Shown in pieces: positions 33,487-43,104 of a stretch of DNA of 64,000 bases (the stretch's first letter is position 1; every line of letters begins with the position of its first letter). The stretch comes from Mxb001 sp046046455 (GTDB lineage: Bacteria > Actinomycetota > Actinomycetes > S36-B12). The translations under genes were made by a program, and so were the position numbers. The notes below the pieces were generated by a model that made no database searches, was not told where the DNA came from, and worked only from the letters and a program-made list of their open reading frames with translations. The DNA lies in contig JBJOJS010000023.1 of the NCBI GenBank assembly GCA_046046455.1, forward strand, positions 17,774 through 81,773, given 5' to 3'.

Positions 33487-34074
33487 GGGCACGTGGACAC
33501 GATCGAGATCACCGAGGTCACGCTGTCGATGATCGTGCTGTGGTCGATCCTCATCGGCGTGGCCGCCATCGTGGCCTACTGGGTCTACCGATCGATGGAC
33601 CGCCCACGTCTGCGGCTCACCCCCACCCCTGAGGGACCACGGGCGATGCGACGCGACGTCATCCTCTACGCGGTGACGACCCCGGTGCTCATCGTGCTGT
33701 GGTGGGCGTTCTTCTTCACCGTCCTCCTGGTCAACGCCAATGAGATCAACGCAGCGCAGTTGGTGATCTTCCCTATCGCGCTCATCATCGCGATCCGCAC
33801 GCTCGCCTTCGTCACACCTCACGCCGCACATGAGCTGGCCAAGGTCGTCCCCGTGGCACTCATCGCCTTCGTCATCCTCGACGGCAACATCCGGTCGGCG
33901 GAGGAAATCGGCGAGATGCTCGATGCTGTCGCCGAGATCGACGTCGCCGGACCGGCGCTGCTCCTGCTCTTCGCCTACGACTACCTGCTCACCACGATCT
34001 GGTACTGGGGCTGGATTCGCTGGGGTAGGCCCCGGTGGGAATCGCGCAAGGCAGCTCCCGGCGGGGCAGCGCGC

Positions 34075-35361
<1,287 letters not shown>

Positions 35362-35397
35362 GGGGATCACCTCGAGACGGGCGGGGAGGACATTCCC

Positions 35398-35416
35398 CGG
35401 GCCCACGATGGGCCCG
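35398..35416. terminator. hairpin downstream of the oxidase operon
   Basis: CGGGCCC (35398-35404) and GGGCCCG (35410-35416) pair around the 5-base loop acgat. It is 8 bp after the last gene of the oxidase operon and upstream of purA, where a terminator is expected. No U-tract. Confidence 0.55.
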
Positions 35417-35423
35417 CAGAAGA

Positions 35424-35816
35424 TTAGCGGTTGGGGCCCCTATCGGTCACATCCCCGCGCTCCGCCTCACGGCGATGCAGCTCGGCCACGTAGGCCTCCC
35501 AGGCTTGCGCATCCGGGTCCGCCGCTGCCTCAGCCGCCTGAGCTGCCTCGGCCGCCTCGGCCTCCGCGCGATAGGCATCCACGCGCGAGCGATAGCGGTC
35601 GGTGAACCACCGCGTGAGATTGCCGTGCGTGCGATAGCGATTCCACACGACGATCGCGAAGAGCCCGATGATCGGCCACTGGAAGGTGTAGGCCCACGAG
35701 CGCTGCACGCCCTCCTGCGCTCGGCCGTACTGCTTGAACGTCGCATAGGTGCACAGTGCGAGCACGACGACGAGAGGCAGGTGCAGGGTGAGGATGTCCT
35801 TCCAGCGACGACTCAC
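35424..35816 (-). CDS. small two-helix membrane protein at end of oxidase operon
   Basis: The protein has 130 aa. The GTG at 35816 overlaps the CopD-like stop (GTGA). Two hydrophobic helices (about 9-25 and 44-58, the second as YTFQWPIIGLFAIVVW) are followed by a charged, Ala/Glu-rich C-terminal helix (about 78-115), probably a coiled coil. The YTF-x-WP pattern recurs in small actinobacterial membrane proteins whose function I cannot name. Its place at the end of the cta-like operon suggests an accessory or assembly role; it does not look like the four-helix CtaF subunit. Confidence 0.7.
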   Translation of the reverse strand: MSRRWKDILTLHLPLVVVLALCTYATFKQYGRAQEGVQRSWAYTFQWPIIGLFAIVVWNRYRTHGNLTRWFTDRYRSRVDAYRAEAEAAEAAQAAEAAADPDAQAWEAYVAELHRREAERGDVTDRGPNR

Positions 35817-37270
35817 GCGACCGGCACCTCCTGCGGTGCCTCCACGACGGCAGAGATCTCGCGCGGACGACGTCGTACAAGGGCGAGCACGGCGATGCAC
35901 GCGAGCCCGACGCCCCCGGCTAACGCGACTTGAGCGCTGGTCTCCACCGGATCGGATCGGGAGGCGAGCCACAGTGCCGCGGGCCACAGCACGGCAGTGA
36001 GGATGATCGCCGGCAGCCCGCGCGGCCCTAGGGCAGCGACGGCGAAGGCCCAGCCTGCGAGGACCAGCACCATGGACGCGATCACTGCAGCGATTCCGAT
36101 GCCGAGCAGCCCCGAGGGGACGACCGCGGCCATGACGTAGGTGAGGACCGCCAGGGCGACGGCGAAGGGCTCGGGGTAGGCGTCCGTCGCCCGGCGCAGC
36201 CACGCGGGACGCGCTCCCGACCACGCGATCACCGCGGGCAGGGCCAGGGCGAGCAGGGCGAGGGCGCCGGCGGTAATGCGATCGCCCGCGATAGCGCCAG
36301 CAGGTGGAGCGGTGCGGGAGAGCGCGACCGAGATGCCGAGGGCGATGCCCATGAGGAGGACCTCATAGGACGCGAAGCGGACCAGGGAGACGCCGTCTCC
36401 CGTGGGCACCACATGGCGGCGCTGACGCCAGCCGAAGACGATGAGCGCGGCGAGCAGCGTCGCCTTCGCGAGGATGAGAGTGCCGTACGCCGTCGTGATG
36501 AGAGAAGCCACACCATCGACACGCAGCGAGGCATTGAGCAGGCCGCTCTCGGCGAGGACGATGACGCAGACGAGGGCAAGTGTGCTGAAGCGGCGGATCG
36601 CGAGCGCTGCGTCATCGGGATGGCGCGCGACGTGCGAGCACACGGCGATGAGGCCGCCGACCCACACCCCGACCGCGAGGAGGTGGATGGCCAGGGAGAT
36701 CGACGCAGAGGTGTGTCCGGAGTGCAGGCCCGAGTGGCCCATCAGCCCGGTGAGGCCGGCCGCTGTGGCCGCGAGTGCGAGGACGATCCACGCCGTGACT
36801 CGGCCGAGGATCGCCCAGCCGAGCAGGGCCACGAACGCCACGAGCACGATCTGCGCGACGAGGATCTGGCCGAGCTGGGTCTGGGTGATCAGGGCGAAGA
36901 CGATCTGCGGGTCGAGCGAGTCGGTCAGCGGTCGACCGAGCAGTTCGGAGACGGTGAGAGGCACCTGGGCGATCAGGGCGACGAGCCACACCAGCGCACC
37001 GAGCGAGGCGAGCCGGATCAGGCGATGGTCGACGCGCGGCAGCAGGAGGCCACCCACGACGACGAAGCCCAGCACGATCGCCGCGGCCACGTCGCGCGCC
37101 CACCGATCCAGAGGGAGCCCCCAGAGGGTCTGCCACGGCACCACCGGCAGTCCCTCGACCGTCGTCTCCGAGAGGGCACCGAGCGTGGCCAGGATGAGGA
37201 GCAGGACGGGTACGCCGGCGAAGAGACCCACGCTGACGCGGGCACCGGCAGACAGTCGTGCTGAGCTCAC
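35813..37270 (-). CDS. CopD-like multi-helix membrane protein
   Basis: The protein has 485 aa and about 12-13 transmembrane helices. The middle carries a CopD-type domain (TQLGQILVAQIVLVAFVALL, then GLMGHSGLHSGH and IHLLAVGVWVGGL) with conserved His and Trp, implicated in copper transport across the membrane in the CopC/CopD family. The start is GTG at 37270 (VSSARLSAG), 10 bp after the subunit III stop; the longer frame overlaps that gene. Position in a haem-copper oxidase operon suggests it supplies copper for CuA/CuB or for the cupredoxin (inference). Confidence 0.83.
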   Translation of the reverse strand: MSSARLSAGARVSVGLFAGVPVLLLILATLGALSETTVEGLPVVPWQTLWGLPLDRWARDVAAAIVLGFVVVGGLLLPRVDHRLIRLASLGALVWLVALIAQVPLTVSELLGRPLTDSLDPQIVFALITQTQLGQILVAQIVLVAFVALLGWAILGRVTAWIVLALAATAAGLTGLMGHSGLHSGHTSASISLAIHLLAVGVWVGGLIAVCSHVARHPDDAALAIRRFSTLALVCVIVLAESGLLNASLRVDGVASLITTAYGTLILAKATLLAALIVFGWRQRRHVVPTGDGVSLVRFASYEVLLMGIALGISVALSRTAPPAGAIAGDRITAGALALLALALPAVIAWSGARPAWLRRATDAYPEPFAVALAVLTYVMAAVVPSGLLGIGIAAVIASMVLVLAGWAFAVAALGPRGLPAIILTAVLWPAALWLASRSDPVETSAQVALAGGVGLACIAVLALVRRRPREISAVVEAPQEVPVA

Positions 37271-37280
37271 TGACCTGAGA

Positions 37281-38036
37281 TCACTGGGAGGCGCTGGGCG
37301 AAGCCGAACCCGAAGGTGATGCGGACGGGGATGGCGCCGGCGCGTCCGGGTTGTAGAGGCTGAACTCGCCGAAGTTGGCCGGGGTGGTGTTGGGGCTCGC
37401 CTTGAGGAAGGTCGTGCAGAGCGCGCCGAGCAGGATGCTCGCGCAGACCCAGACCATCCAGTACCCGACCAGCTTGGCCTGGAAGGGGTTCTCCGTCGAC
37501 ACGAGGCCCGCACGCGTGCGATTGGTGATGGCAAGGAGCAGGAAGGCGATGAGCAGCAGGTGCGCGAGCGTCGACGCGGTGAGGAGGAAGACCGCCGACG
37601 CGTAGGAGCCATTGCCGGGCCCGAAGGGGAATGTCGTGATCTGCCACCACTGCAGCACGATCGCGCCGATGATGACGACGAGCGCGATCGCGCTCGCGGC
37701 GACGAGCCCCCCTCGGTGATCGGATCGCAGACTGCGAATGCCGAGCCACAGGATGAGGGTGGAGACGACGACGAGGACCAGGATCGCCCAGAAGGGCCAG
37801 TCCGCAGCCCAGGGCAACGGCGAACGGCTCTTGAGCAGGTCGTTGTTGCCGAAGGTCTGCTGGTTGGGTGCCCATCCGTTGTTGACGTTGAGCGACCACA
37901 GGTAGCAGTAGCTGATGATCAGGGCGATCGTGCCCGAGAAGTCGGCGACGATGAGGAAGATGAGCCCGAGGCGGTTGCGCCGGGCGACGACCGCGACCGG
38001 CTCTCCCGTGGTGGGCGACAATAGGGGTGCGCTCAT
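37281..38036 (-). CDS. ctaE: cytochrome c oxidase subunit III-like protein
   Basis: The protein has 251 aa with about seven helices and a Pro/Ser/Ala tail (about 228-251). The first helix (LGLIFLIVADFSGTIALIIS) matches the start of subunit III but has Asp where classic subunit III has Glu (SSELMFF). Later segments (VLQWWQITTFPFG, FLLTASTLAHLLLI, YWMVWVCASILLG) fit the fold only loosely. The ATG overlaps the subunit I stop (ATGA). The call rests on length, topology and operon position between subunit I and the CopD-like gene; it is a divergent subunit III. Confidence 0.72.
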   Translation of the reverse strand: MSAPLLSPTTGEPVAVVARRNRLGLIFLIVADFSGTIALIISYCYLWSLNVNNGWAPNQQTFGNNDLLKSRSPLPWAADWPFWAILVLVVVSTLILWLGIRSLRSDHRGGLVAASAIALVVIIGAIVLQWWQITTFPFGPGNGSYASAVFLLTASTLAHLLLIAFLLLAITNRTRAGLVSTENPFQAKLVGYWMVWVCASILLGALCTTFLKASPNTTPANFGEFSLYNPDAPAPSPSASPSGSASPSASQ

Positions 38037-39976
38037 GACGGGGCCCCCACCTTCTCGTCGTACTGCTTCTCGAGGGTCTTCGGATCGAGCGGGTCGGGTA
38101 CGCCGTAGTCGTAGGGCAGTTTGGTGACGACGGGCAGGACGGGGAAGTTCTCCAGCGGCACGGGTGTCTGCGTCTGCCAGTCGAGGGTCTGCGCGTGCCA
38201 CGGATTGGACGAGGCCACCTCCCCGCTGCGCCACGAGTGGATGATCGCGGCGAGGAAGATGAGCATGCCGATGCCGATGACATATGCGCCGATGGTGGAG
38301 ATCCAGTTCGAGATATTGAACATGTTGTCGAACTGCAGCACGCGACGCGGCTGGCCCTGCAGTCCGGCGACGAACATCGACATGAAGGTGATCTGGAAGC
38401 CGGCGAAGGCCGTCCAGAAACCGATTGATCCCATGCGCTCGTCGAGGAAGCGGCCGGTCATCTTGGGGAAGTAGTAGGCCACCGCGCCCATGGCACCGAA
38501 GAGGCCCGCTCCCATGAGCATGTAATGGAAGTGCGCGGTGACGAACATGTTGCCGTGGAAGTACTGGTCGGCGGGCACGTCAGAGAGGTAGACGCCGGTG
38601 ACCCCGCCGATCATCTTGTTGAAGATCACTGCGAAGACGGCCATCATCGGCAGGCGGCTCCAGAAGGTGCCGCGCCACATCGTGCCGATGACGACGAGCA
38701 CGAGGAAGCCCACCGGGATCGAGATCATCTCCGTCGAGAGCATGAAGGGATAGTTGGCCTGCGGGGCCCATCCGGTCATGTACATGTGATGCGCCCACAC
38801 TAGGCCGCTGAGGCCGACGACGCCGACGATGCCGGCAATGGCCATGTAGTAGCTGAAGAGCGGCTTGCGCATGAAGACGGGGATGAGCTCCATCATCACG
38901 GCCATGCTCGGGATGAGGATGACGTAGACCTCGGGGTGGCCGAGCAACCAGAAGAGGTTCTCGTAGAGCCAGACGCTGCCGCCCTCGATCGGGTTGAAGA
39001 ACGACGTATTGATGAGGCGGTCGGTCATCGACAGGATCTGCGAGTACATGTAGAACGGGAAGGCGTAGAGGCCCATGGCCGCCGCGGCGAACGCGCCGTA
39101 GATGAGGATCGGCGTACGCGACCACGTCATGCCCTTGGCGCGCATCGTCAGGACCGTGGTCATGATGTTGACGCTCGCCAGCGCGGTCGAGACCGCGAAG
39201 ACGATGATCGTCGTCTGGTAGCCGATCATCCCGGGCCCAGCCTGGGAGTTGAGCGGCTGGTAGACGCTCCAGCCGTCGCGGATGCCGCCGACGAGCAGCG
39301 ACAGGATGAGCGGGGGCACCGCGCAGACGAGCAGCCAGATGCTCAGTGCGTTGAGGCGCGGGAAGGCCATGTCGCGCGCACCGCACATGAGCGGCACGAT
39401 GAAGTTGCCCACCGGGCCGGAGACGACCACGATCATCGCGATGACCATGGCGATTCCGTGCGTGCCGACGAGGGAGTTGTAGAAGTCGGGATTGAAGACT
39501 TCCATCCACGTCGCGCCCAGCTCCGTGCGGATGAGCATCGCGAGGAGGCCGCCGAAGCCGAGGATGATCATGGCGACGATGAGGTACTGGATGCCGACCA
39601 CCTTGTGATCGGTGGTGAAGCGCCAGTAGCGGAACTTGCCCTGGTCCTTGCCCGCCATGAACTCCGCGTCCTCGTGGGTGAGGTCGCGTCCGAGGAGCCA
39701 GCGGATCGGGCCGACGAAGGCGCCCATGCCACCCATGAAGCCGATGACCCAGCCGACCATCATCGCCCAGAAGACCGGGCCGGACGCGGCGTTGGCGAAG
39801 GTGGCGGTGAGCGCGCCCGCGGGGAACTGCAGGCTCATGACGTAGCCGAAGACGAGGGCGAGGACGACTCCGCCGATGAGTCCGGTGAAGAAGTTGAGGT
39901 GGCGCATGATGCCGCCCGGCTTGCCGTGCTGCTTGGGCTGCGGCACCTCTACCTGGTGGATCGTCGCGGTGCTCAT
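38033..39976 (-). CDS. ctaD: cytochrome c oxidase subunit I (haem-copper oxidase, A-family-like)
   Basis: This 647-aa protein is the catalytic subunit, reducing O2 and pumping protons. Haem and CuB ligands are visible: THGIAM (about 172), LGHPEVY with the His-Tyr pair (about 344), WAHHMYMTG and VTAHFHYMLMG (about 480). The D-pathway motif GARDMAFPRLN and the gating Glu (HPEVY) are kept. At the K-pathway position (about 418-426) the usual PTG[IV]K reads IPVGFLVL, so both Thr and Lys are replaced; a Glu (STEM) lies one turn earlier. An N-terminal extension of about 110 residues carries two extra helices. The start overlaps the subunit II stop (ATGA). Confidence 0.95.
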   Translation of the reverse strand: MSTATIHQVEVPQPKQHGKPGGIMRHLNFFTGLIGGVVLALVFGYVMSLQFPAGALTATFANAASGPVFWAMMVGWVIGFMGGMGAFVGPIRWLLGRDLTHEDAEFMAGKDQGKFRYWRFTTDHKVVGIQYLIVAMIILGFGGLLAMLIRTELGATWMEVFNPDFYNSLVGTHGIAMVIAMIVVVSGPVGNFIVPLMCGARDMAFPRLNALSIWLLVCAVPPLILSLLVGGIRDGWSVYQPLNSQAGPGMIGYQTTIIVFAVSTALASVNIMTTVLTMRAKGMTWSRTPILIYGAFAAAAMGLYAFPFYMYSQILSMTDRLINTSFFNPIEGGSVWLYENLFWLLGHPEVYVILIPSMAVMMELIPVFMRKPLFSYYMAIAGIVGVVGLSGLVWAHHMYMTGWAPQANYPFMLSTEMISIPVGFLVLVVIGTMWRGTFWSRLPMMAVFAVIFNKMIGGVTGVYLSDVPADQYFHGNMFVTAHFHYMLMGAGLFGAMGAVAYYFPKMTGRFLDERMGSIGFWTAFAGFQITFMSMFVAGLQGQPRRVLQFDNMFNISNWISTIGAYVIGIGMLIFLAAIIHSWRSGEVASSNPWHAQTLDWQTQTPVPLENFPVLPVVTKLPYDYGVPDPLDPKTLEKQYDEKVGAPS

Positions 39977-40830
39977 GAGGTCTTACCCCCGCCCGTCTCG
40001 CGCATGAAGGTCTCGAAGGTTTCCTCGGGTAGCACGCGGATCTGCGTCTCCATGTAGGCGTGGTGCAGGCCGCAGAGCTCAGCGCAGCGCACGTTGAAGA
40101 CGCCCTCCTTGCTGGGGGTCACGCCCGTCTGCGTGATGGCACCGGGATTGGCGTCGATCTTGACGCCGAGCTCGACCGCCCAGAAGTTGTGGATGACGTC
40201 CACCGAGGTCACGTTGAAGAGCACGGGACGATCCTTGGGGAGGTAGAGCACGTCACTCGCGAACTTGTCGTACTGCGGGTACTCGAAGGTCCACACCCAC
40301 TGCTGGCCCGTGACATTGACGACCAGGGCATCCTCGGTCTTGGGCTGCCCCGTGGCCGACGTGGAGCCGTAGGAGTCCGCGGTGATGTCCGCGAGCTCGA
40401 TCAGGCCCCACACGACGAGGAACGCCGCCAGCAGGCTGGAGGCCGCCGTCCAGGTGATGACGGCAACCGCGTTGGTGCGGATCGCGGGGTTGTCGTTGTT
40501 GGGTGGAGCATCGCCGCTCTTGCCCTTCCAGCCGAAGAGGCTGTAGAGCAGCACCGCGAAGACGAACGCCGTGATGGGGATCGACACCAGGGTGAAGACG
40601 AAGATCGTCTGCTGGATGTCGGCCATGATCGACGATGCGGGGCCGCCCGACTGGTTCATCGCCGCGAGCATCAGCCAGGCCAGCGGCAGGAGCAGGAAGC
40701 CCACGACCACCGTGATGATGAGGATGTGTCGCACGTAGCGGCGCTGCAGCCACTCGCGCAGGCGGTGCATGGCCGGGGGCCTGTTGGTCGGCGCCTCGGG
40801 CTCTTCGGCCGGGATCATCGTGTCGGCCAT
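39973..40830 (-). CDS. ctaC: cytochrome c oxidase subunit II
   Basis: The protein has 285 aa. Two N-terminal helices (about 35-55 and 75-98) precede the periplasmic cupredoxin domain. The CuA site is complete: HNFW His (about 210), then CAELCGLHHAYM (C-x3-C-x3-H-x2-M, about 248-259). There is no lipobox. Aromatic WVWTFEYPQ, the electron-entry patch, is present. The start overlaps the stop of the upstream cupredoxin by one base (TGATG), and its own stop overlaps ctaD. Confidence 0.96.
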   Translation of the reverse strand: MADTMIPAEEPEAPTNRPPAMHRLREWLQRRYVRHILIITVVVGFLLLPLAWLMLAAMNQSGGPASSIMADIQQTIFVFTLVSIPITAFVFAVLLYSLFGWKGKSGDAPPNNDNPAIRTNAVAVITWTAASSLLAAFLVVWGLIELADITADSYGSTSATGQPKTEDALVVNVTGQQWVWTFEYPQYDKFASDVLYLPKDRPVLFNVTSVDVIHNFWAVELGVKIDANPGAITQTGVTPSKEGVFNVRCAELCGLHHAYMETQIRVLPEETFETFMRETGGGKTS

Positions 40831-41528
40831 CAGACGACCTCGAGGGTGCCGGACATCCAGCCGCGCTGCTGCATCGGACCGCCGAACTCCTGGTACTGAT
40901 CACCGCACGGGAACTCGCAGTTCCACACGTAGGTGCCCGGCGCGCCCGTCCGGAAGGTGAAGGTCACTTCCTTCGGGTTATCGACGTAGGGGTTGGCATT
41001 GCCCACCTCATTGGCGCCGAGATCCGGCAACGGCACGGAGAGGAAGAGGTAGGGCTGGCCGCTCTCGGGGTACTGGTGGACGGTGAAGGTGTGCGCGACC
41101 TTGGTCGGATCCACCTCGGTCACCGTCTTGCCGTTGACGGTCATCGTGCCGTCGACCGTGCCGTGCACCTTGGCCCAGTAGGGATTGAAGACGCGACCCC
41201 CGGAGTCGTACTGGTAGATCGTCACGGTGACAAGGGAGTTCGCCGGCACCTGCAGGGTCGTGGACGGCCAGTAGAAGGGCCAGCCCTGGCTCGCGTAGAG
41301 CGCATTGACGCCCTCGGTCGGTCCCGGAACGGCGTCAGAGCTGTTGGGGTAGACGTAGAGCTCGAGGTTGGCGGCGTTCACCGGTCCCTCGGGCGTGTCG
41401 ACGGTGCCGGCCGGCTCCGCGACGAGCAGAGGCGGCTCGCCGCTCGTGGTGCTGGCGAAGACCGCGACACCCGCGACGACTCCGGCACCGATGAGCACGG
41501 AGACGAGCGCGACAAGGAAACGCTTCAC
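40830..41528 (-). CDS. membrane-anchored cupredoxin-domain protein heading the oxidase operon
   Basis: The protein has 232 aa. An N-terminal helix (about 4-28, no lipobox) anchors a beta-sandwich domain. Copper-ligand candidates are His in VAHTFTVHQYP (about 145-152) and WNCEFPCG (C203, C207), with a Met about 20 residues on. C-x3-C with an upstream His resembles a CuA half-site, but the second CuA His is missing (GDQYQE follows). It may bind mononuclear or atypical dinuclear copper and carry electrons to subunit II. GTG start with AAGGGGGG site. Translationally coupled to ctaC, so a structural or electron-donor role in this oxidase is likely (inference). Confidence 0.78.
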   Translation of the reverse strand: MKRFLVALVSVLIGAGVVAGVAVFASTTSGEPPLLVAEPAGTVDTPEGPVNAANLELYVYPNSSDAVPGPTEGVNALYASQGWPFYWPSTTLQVPANSLVTVTIYQYDSGGRVFNPYWAKVHGTVDGTMTVNGKTVTEVDPTKVAHTFTVHQYPESGQPYLFLSVPLPDLGANEVGNANPYVDNPKEVTFTFRTGAPGTYVWNCEFPCGDQYQEFGGPMQQRGWMSGTLEVV

Positions 41529-41619
41529 GTCCCCCCTTCCCGAGAGCGTGGGACGGGCCGTGGGTGCACAGCCGTGGGCTCAGGTTAGGGGTCGGCGAGG
41601 CCGCCGTCCGGTATTCGAC

Positions 41620-41641
41620 GCGAAATCATTGCGAATTCATC
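41620..41641. promoter_or_regulatory. 11-bp-spaced direct repeat in the oxidase/CtaG divergent region
   Basis: GCGAAATCATT (41620-41630) is followed directly by GCGAATTCATC (41631-41641). The near-identical units are one helical turn apart and lie 18-39 bp upstream of the ctaG-side -10. This is a candidate operator between the oxidase operon and its assembly genes. Confidence 0.4.
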
Positions 41642-41658
41642 CTCGCGCCCCCGATGTC

Positions 41659-41664
41659 TATCGT
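41659..41664 (+). promoter_or_regulatory. -10 box TATCGT of CtaG-like gene
   Basis: TATCGT ends 6 nt before the ATG at 41671; leaderless pattern. Confidence 0.55.
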
Positions 41665-41670
41665 GGGCAC

Positions 41671-42519
41671 ATGACGCCGTGGGTCCCTGGTGAGGATCTG
41701 TGGACGGTCGATCTCTTCGTCACGACCAACCTCATCCTGGTCACGGCCCTCTACCTCATCGGCGTGCGCGTCCTTGCCAGCCGTGGGCTCACATGGTCTG
41801 CCTGGCGCACCGGCACCTTCCTCATCGCGATGGCACTGCTGGCCGTGGCCTATCTGGGTCCCTTCGAGACGCTCGCGCACACCTACTTCTGGGCGCACAT
41901 GGGCCAGCACCTCATCGTGATGATGCTCGCCGCGCCCTTCATCGTGCTCTCGTGCCCGGTGGCCCTGGCCGTGCTCGCGACCTCGGGTCGCACGCGGGCG
42001 GCGATCATCCGTGGCCTGCGCTCGCCGATCGGGCTCGCGCTCGTCAACCCGGTGGTGACGTGGGTGCTCTTCGTCACCGTGCTCATCGGCTCGCACATCA
42101 CGCCGGTCATGGAGTGGGTTCTCGGCGATCACGACGCCATGGCCTACGTCGAGCGTCCGCTCTACCTGATCGCGGCGCTGCTGTTCTACTACCCGCTCAT
42201 CGGCAACGACATGTGCGCGCGGCGACCCAAGCCGGCCTACCGCCTGCTCTCGCTCGGGCTCATGATGATCCCCGAGACCGCTCTCGGGGCGATCATCTTC
42301 CTCGCCCCCGTCACTCTCTACCCCACGTACGTCGCCGCGACGACGGCTGCGGGCGGCGACCCGCTCGTCGATCAGCAGCTCGCCGGAGCGCTCATGTGGG
42401 CGATCACGATGGTGATCGACTCGATATGGATGATGGTGGCGGCAGTGGAGTGGTGGCGGTCCGAGGAGCGTCGCACATCGCTCCAGGAGCGCCGCGAGCA
42501 GCAGGAGGTGTCCCGATGA
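41671..42519 (+). CDS. CtaG-like cytochrome c oxidase assembly membrane protein
   Basis: The protein has 282 aa and about seven helices. It matches the caa3-type CtaG family: PFETLAHTYFWAHMGQHLIV carries the conserved His residues near helix 3, and PLYLIAALLFYYPLIGND and LMMIPETALGAIIF are typical. Family members help metallate CuB. The ATG at 41671 is fixed by the TATCGT box; the longer frame starts before the promoter. It is divergent from the oxidase operon and overlaps the thioredoxin gene (ATGA). Confidence 0.9.
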   Translation: MTPWVPGEDLWTVDLFVTTNLILVTALYLIGVRVLASRGLTWSAWRTGTFLIAMALLAVAYLGPFETLAHTYFWAHMGQHLIVMMLAAPFIVLSCPVALAVLATSGRTRAAIIRGLRSPIGLALVNPVVTWVLFVTVLIGSHITPVMEWVLGDHDAMAYVERPLYLIAALLFYYPLIGNDMCARRPKPAYRLLSLGLMMIPETALGAIIFLAPVTLYPTYVAATTAAGGDPLVDQQLAGALMWAITMVIDSIWMMVAAVEWWRSEERRTSLQERREQQEVSR

Positions 42520-43091
42520 AGGCCGTGACGGTCCTCGTGGGCGCGGCTGTGCTCCTCACCGCGTGCTCAGGATCGGGGATGTACGCCGCCACGCCCGTCG
42601 TCACGATCCCCGCGACCTCGGCCGCGATCAACGACGTCGTCGGAGTCACGATCATTCCCGCCGCAGAGCGCGAGCAGACGATCGTCATCGGGGGCGAGAC
42701 TGCCGACGGCACCGAACTCTCCACCGCGCAGATGGGTGGTGACATCGTCGTGGTGAATGCGTGGGCCTCATGGTGCCCGCCGTGCATCGAGGAGCTCCCC
42801 CTGCTCGCATCTGCCGCCGAGTCCTACGCCGACCAGGGCGTGACCTTCGTCGGCCTCAACTCCCTCGATGACCCGATCGCGGCGGCGAGCCTGCTCGGAT
42901 CGAGCCCGTATCGCAGCATCGACGACCGCGATGGGGCGATCCTCGCGACCATCCCGGGTGTGCCACCGCGTTCGCTCCCGAGCACCGTGATCCTCGACCG
43001 TCAGGGCCGCATCGCGGTGCGCATCATCGGCCCCGTGAAGCCCGGCCAGCTCGAGCAGGCGCTCGACATGCTCGTCGCCGAGCCTGCCTGA
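42516..43091 (+). CDS. TlpA/ResA-like thioredoxin lipoprotein
   Basis: The protein has 191 aa. Lipobox LTAC (about residue 17) gives an outward-facing anchored protein. The thioredoxin fold carries W86-C87-P-P-C90 and a cis-Pro segment (RSLPSTVILD). It is predicted to reduce Cys pairs in CuA or cupredoxin apoproteins before metallation, which fits its coupling to the CtaG-like gene (4-bp ATGA overlap) and the nearby C-x3-C proteins. A strong GGAGG site precedes the ATG. Confidence 0.92.
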   Translation: MKAVTVLVGAAVLLTACSGSGMYAATPVVTIPATSAAINDVVGVTIIPAAEREQTIVIGGETADGTELSTAQMGGDIVVVNAWASWCPPCIEELPLLASAAESYADQGVTFVGLNSLDDPIAAASLLGSSPYRSIDDRDGAILATIPGVPPRSLPSTVILDRQGRIAVRIIGPVKPGQLEQALDMLVAEPA

Positions 43092-43104
43092 GGCCCGGGC
43101 CTGC

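Noticed and set aside
38936..40057. 373-aa plus-strand frame opposite subunit I
   Set aside because: His/Asp/Arg-rich complement of a highly conserved membrane protein; not a gene.
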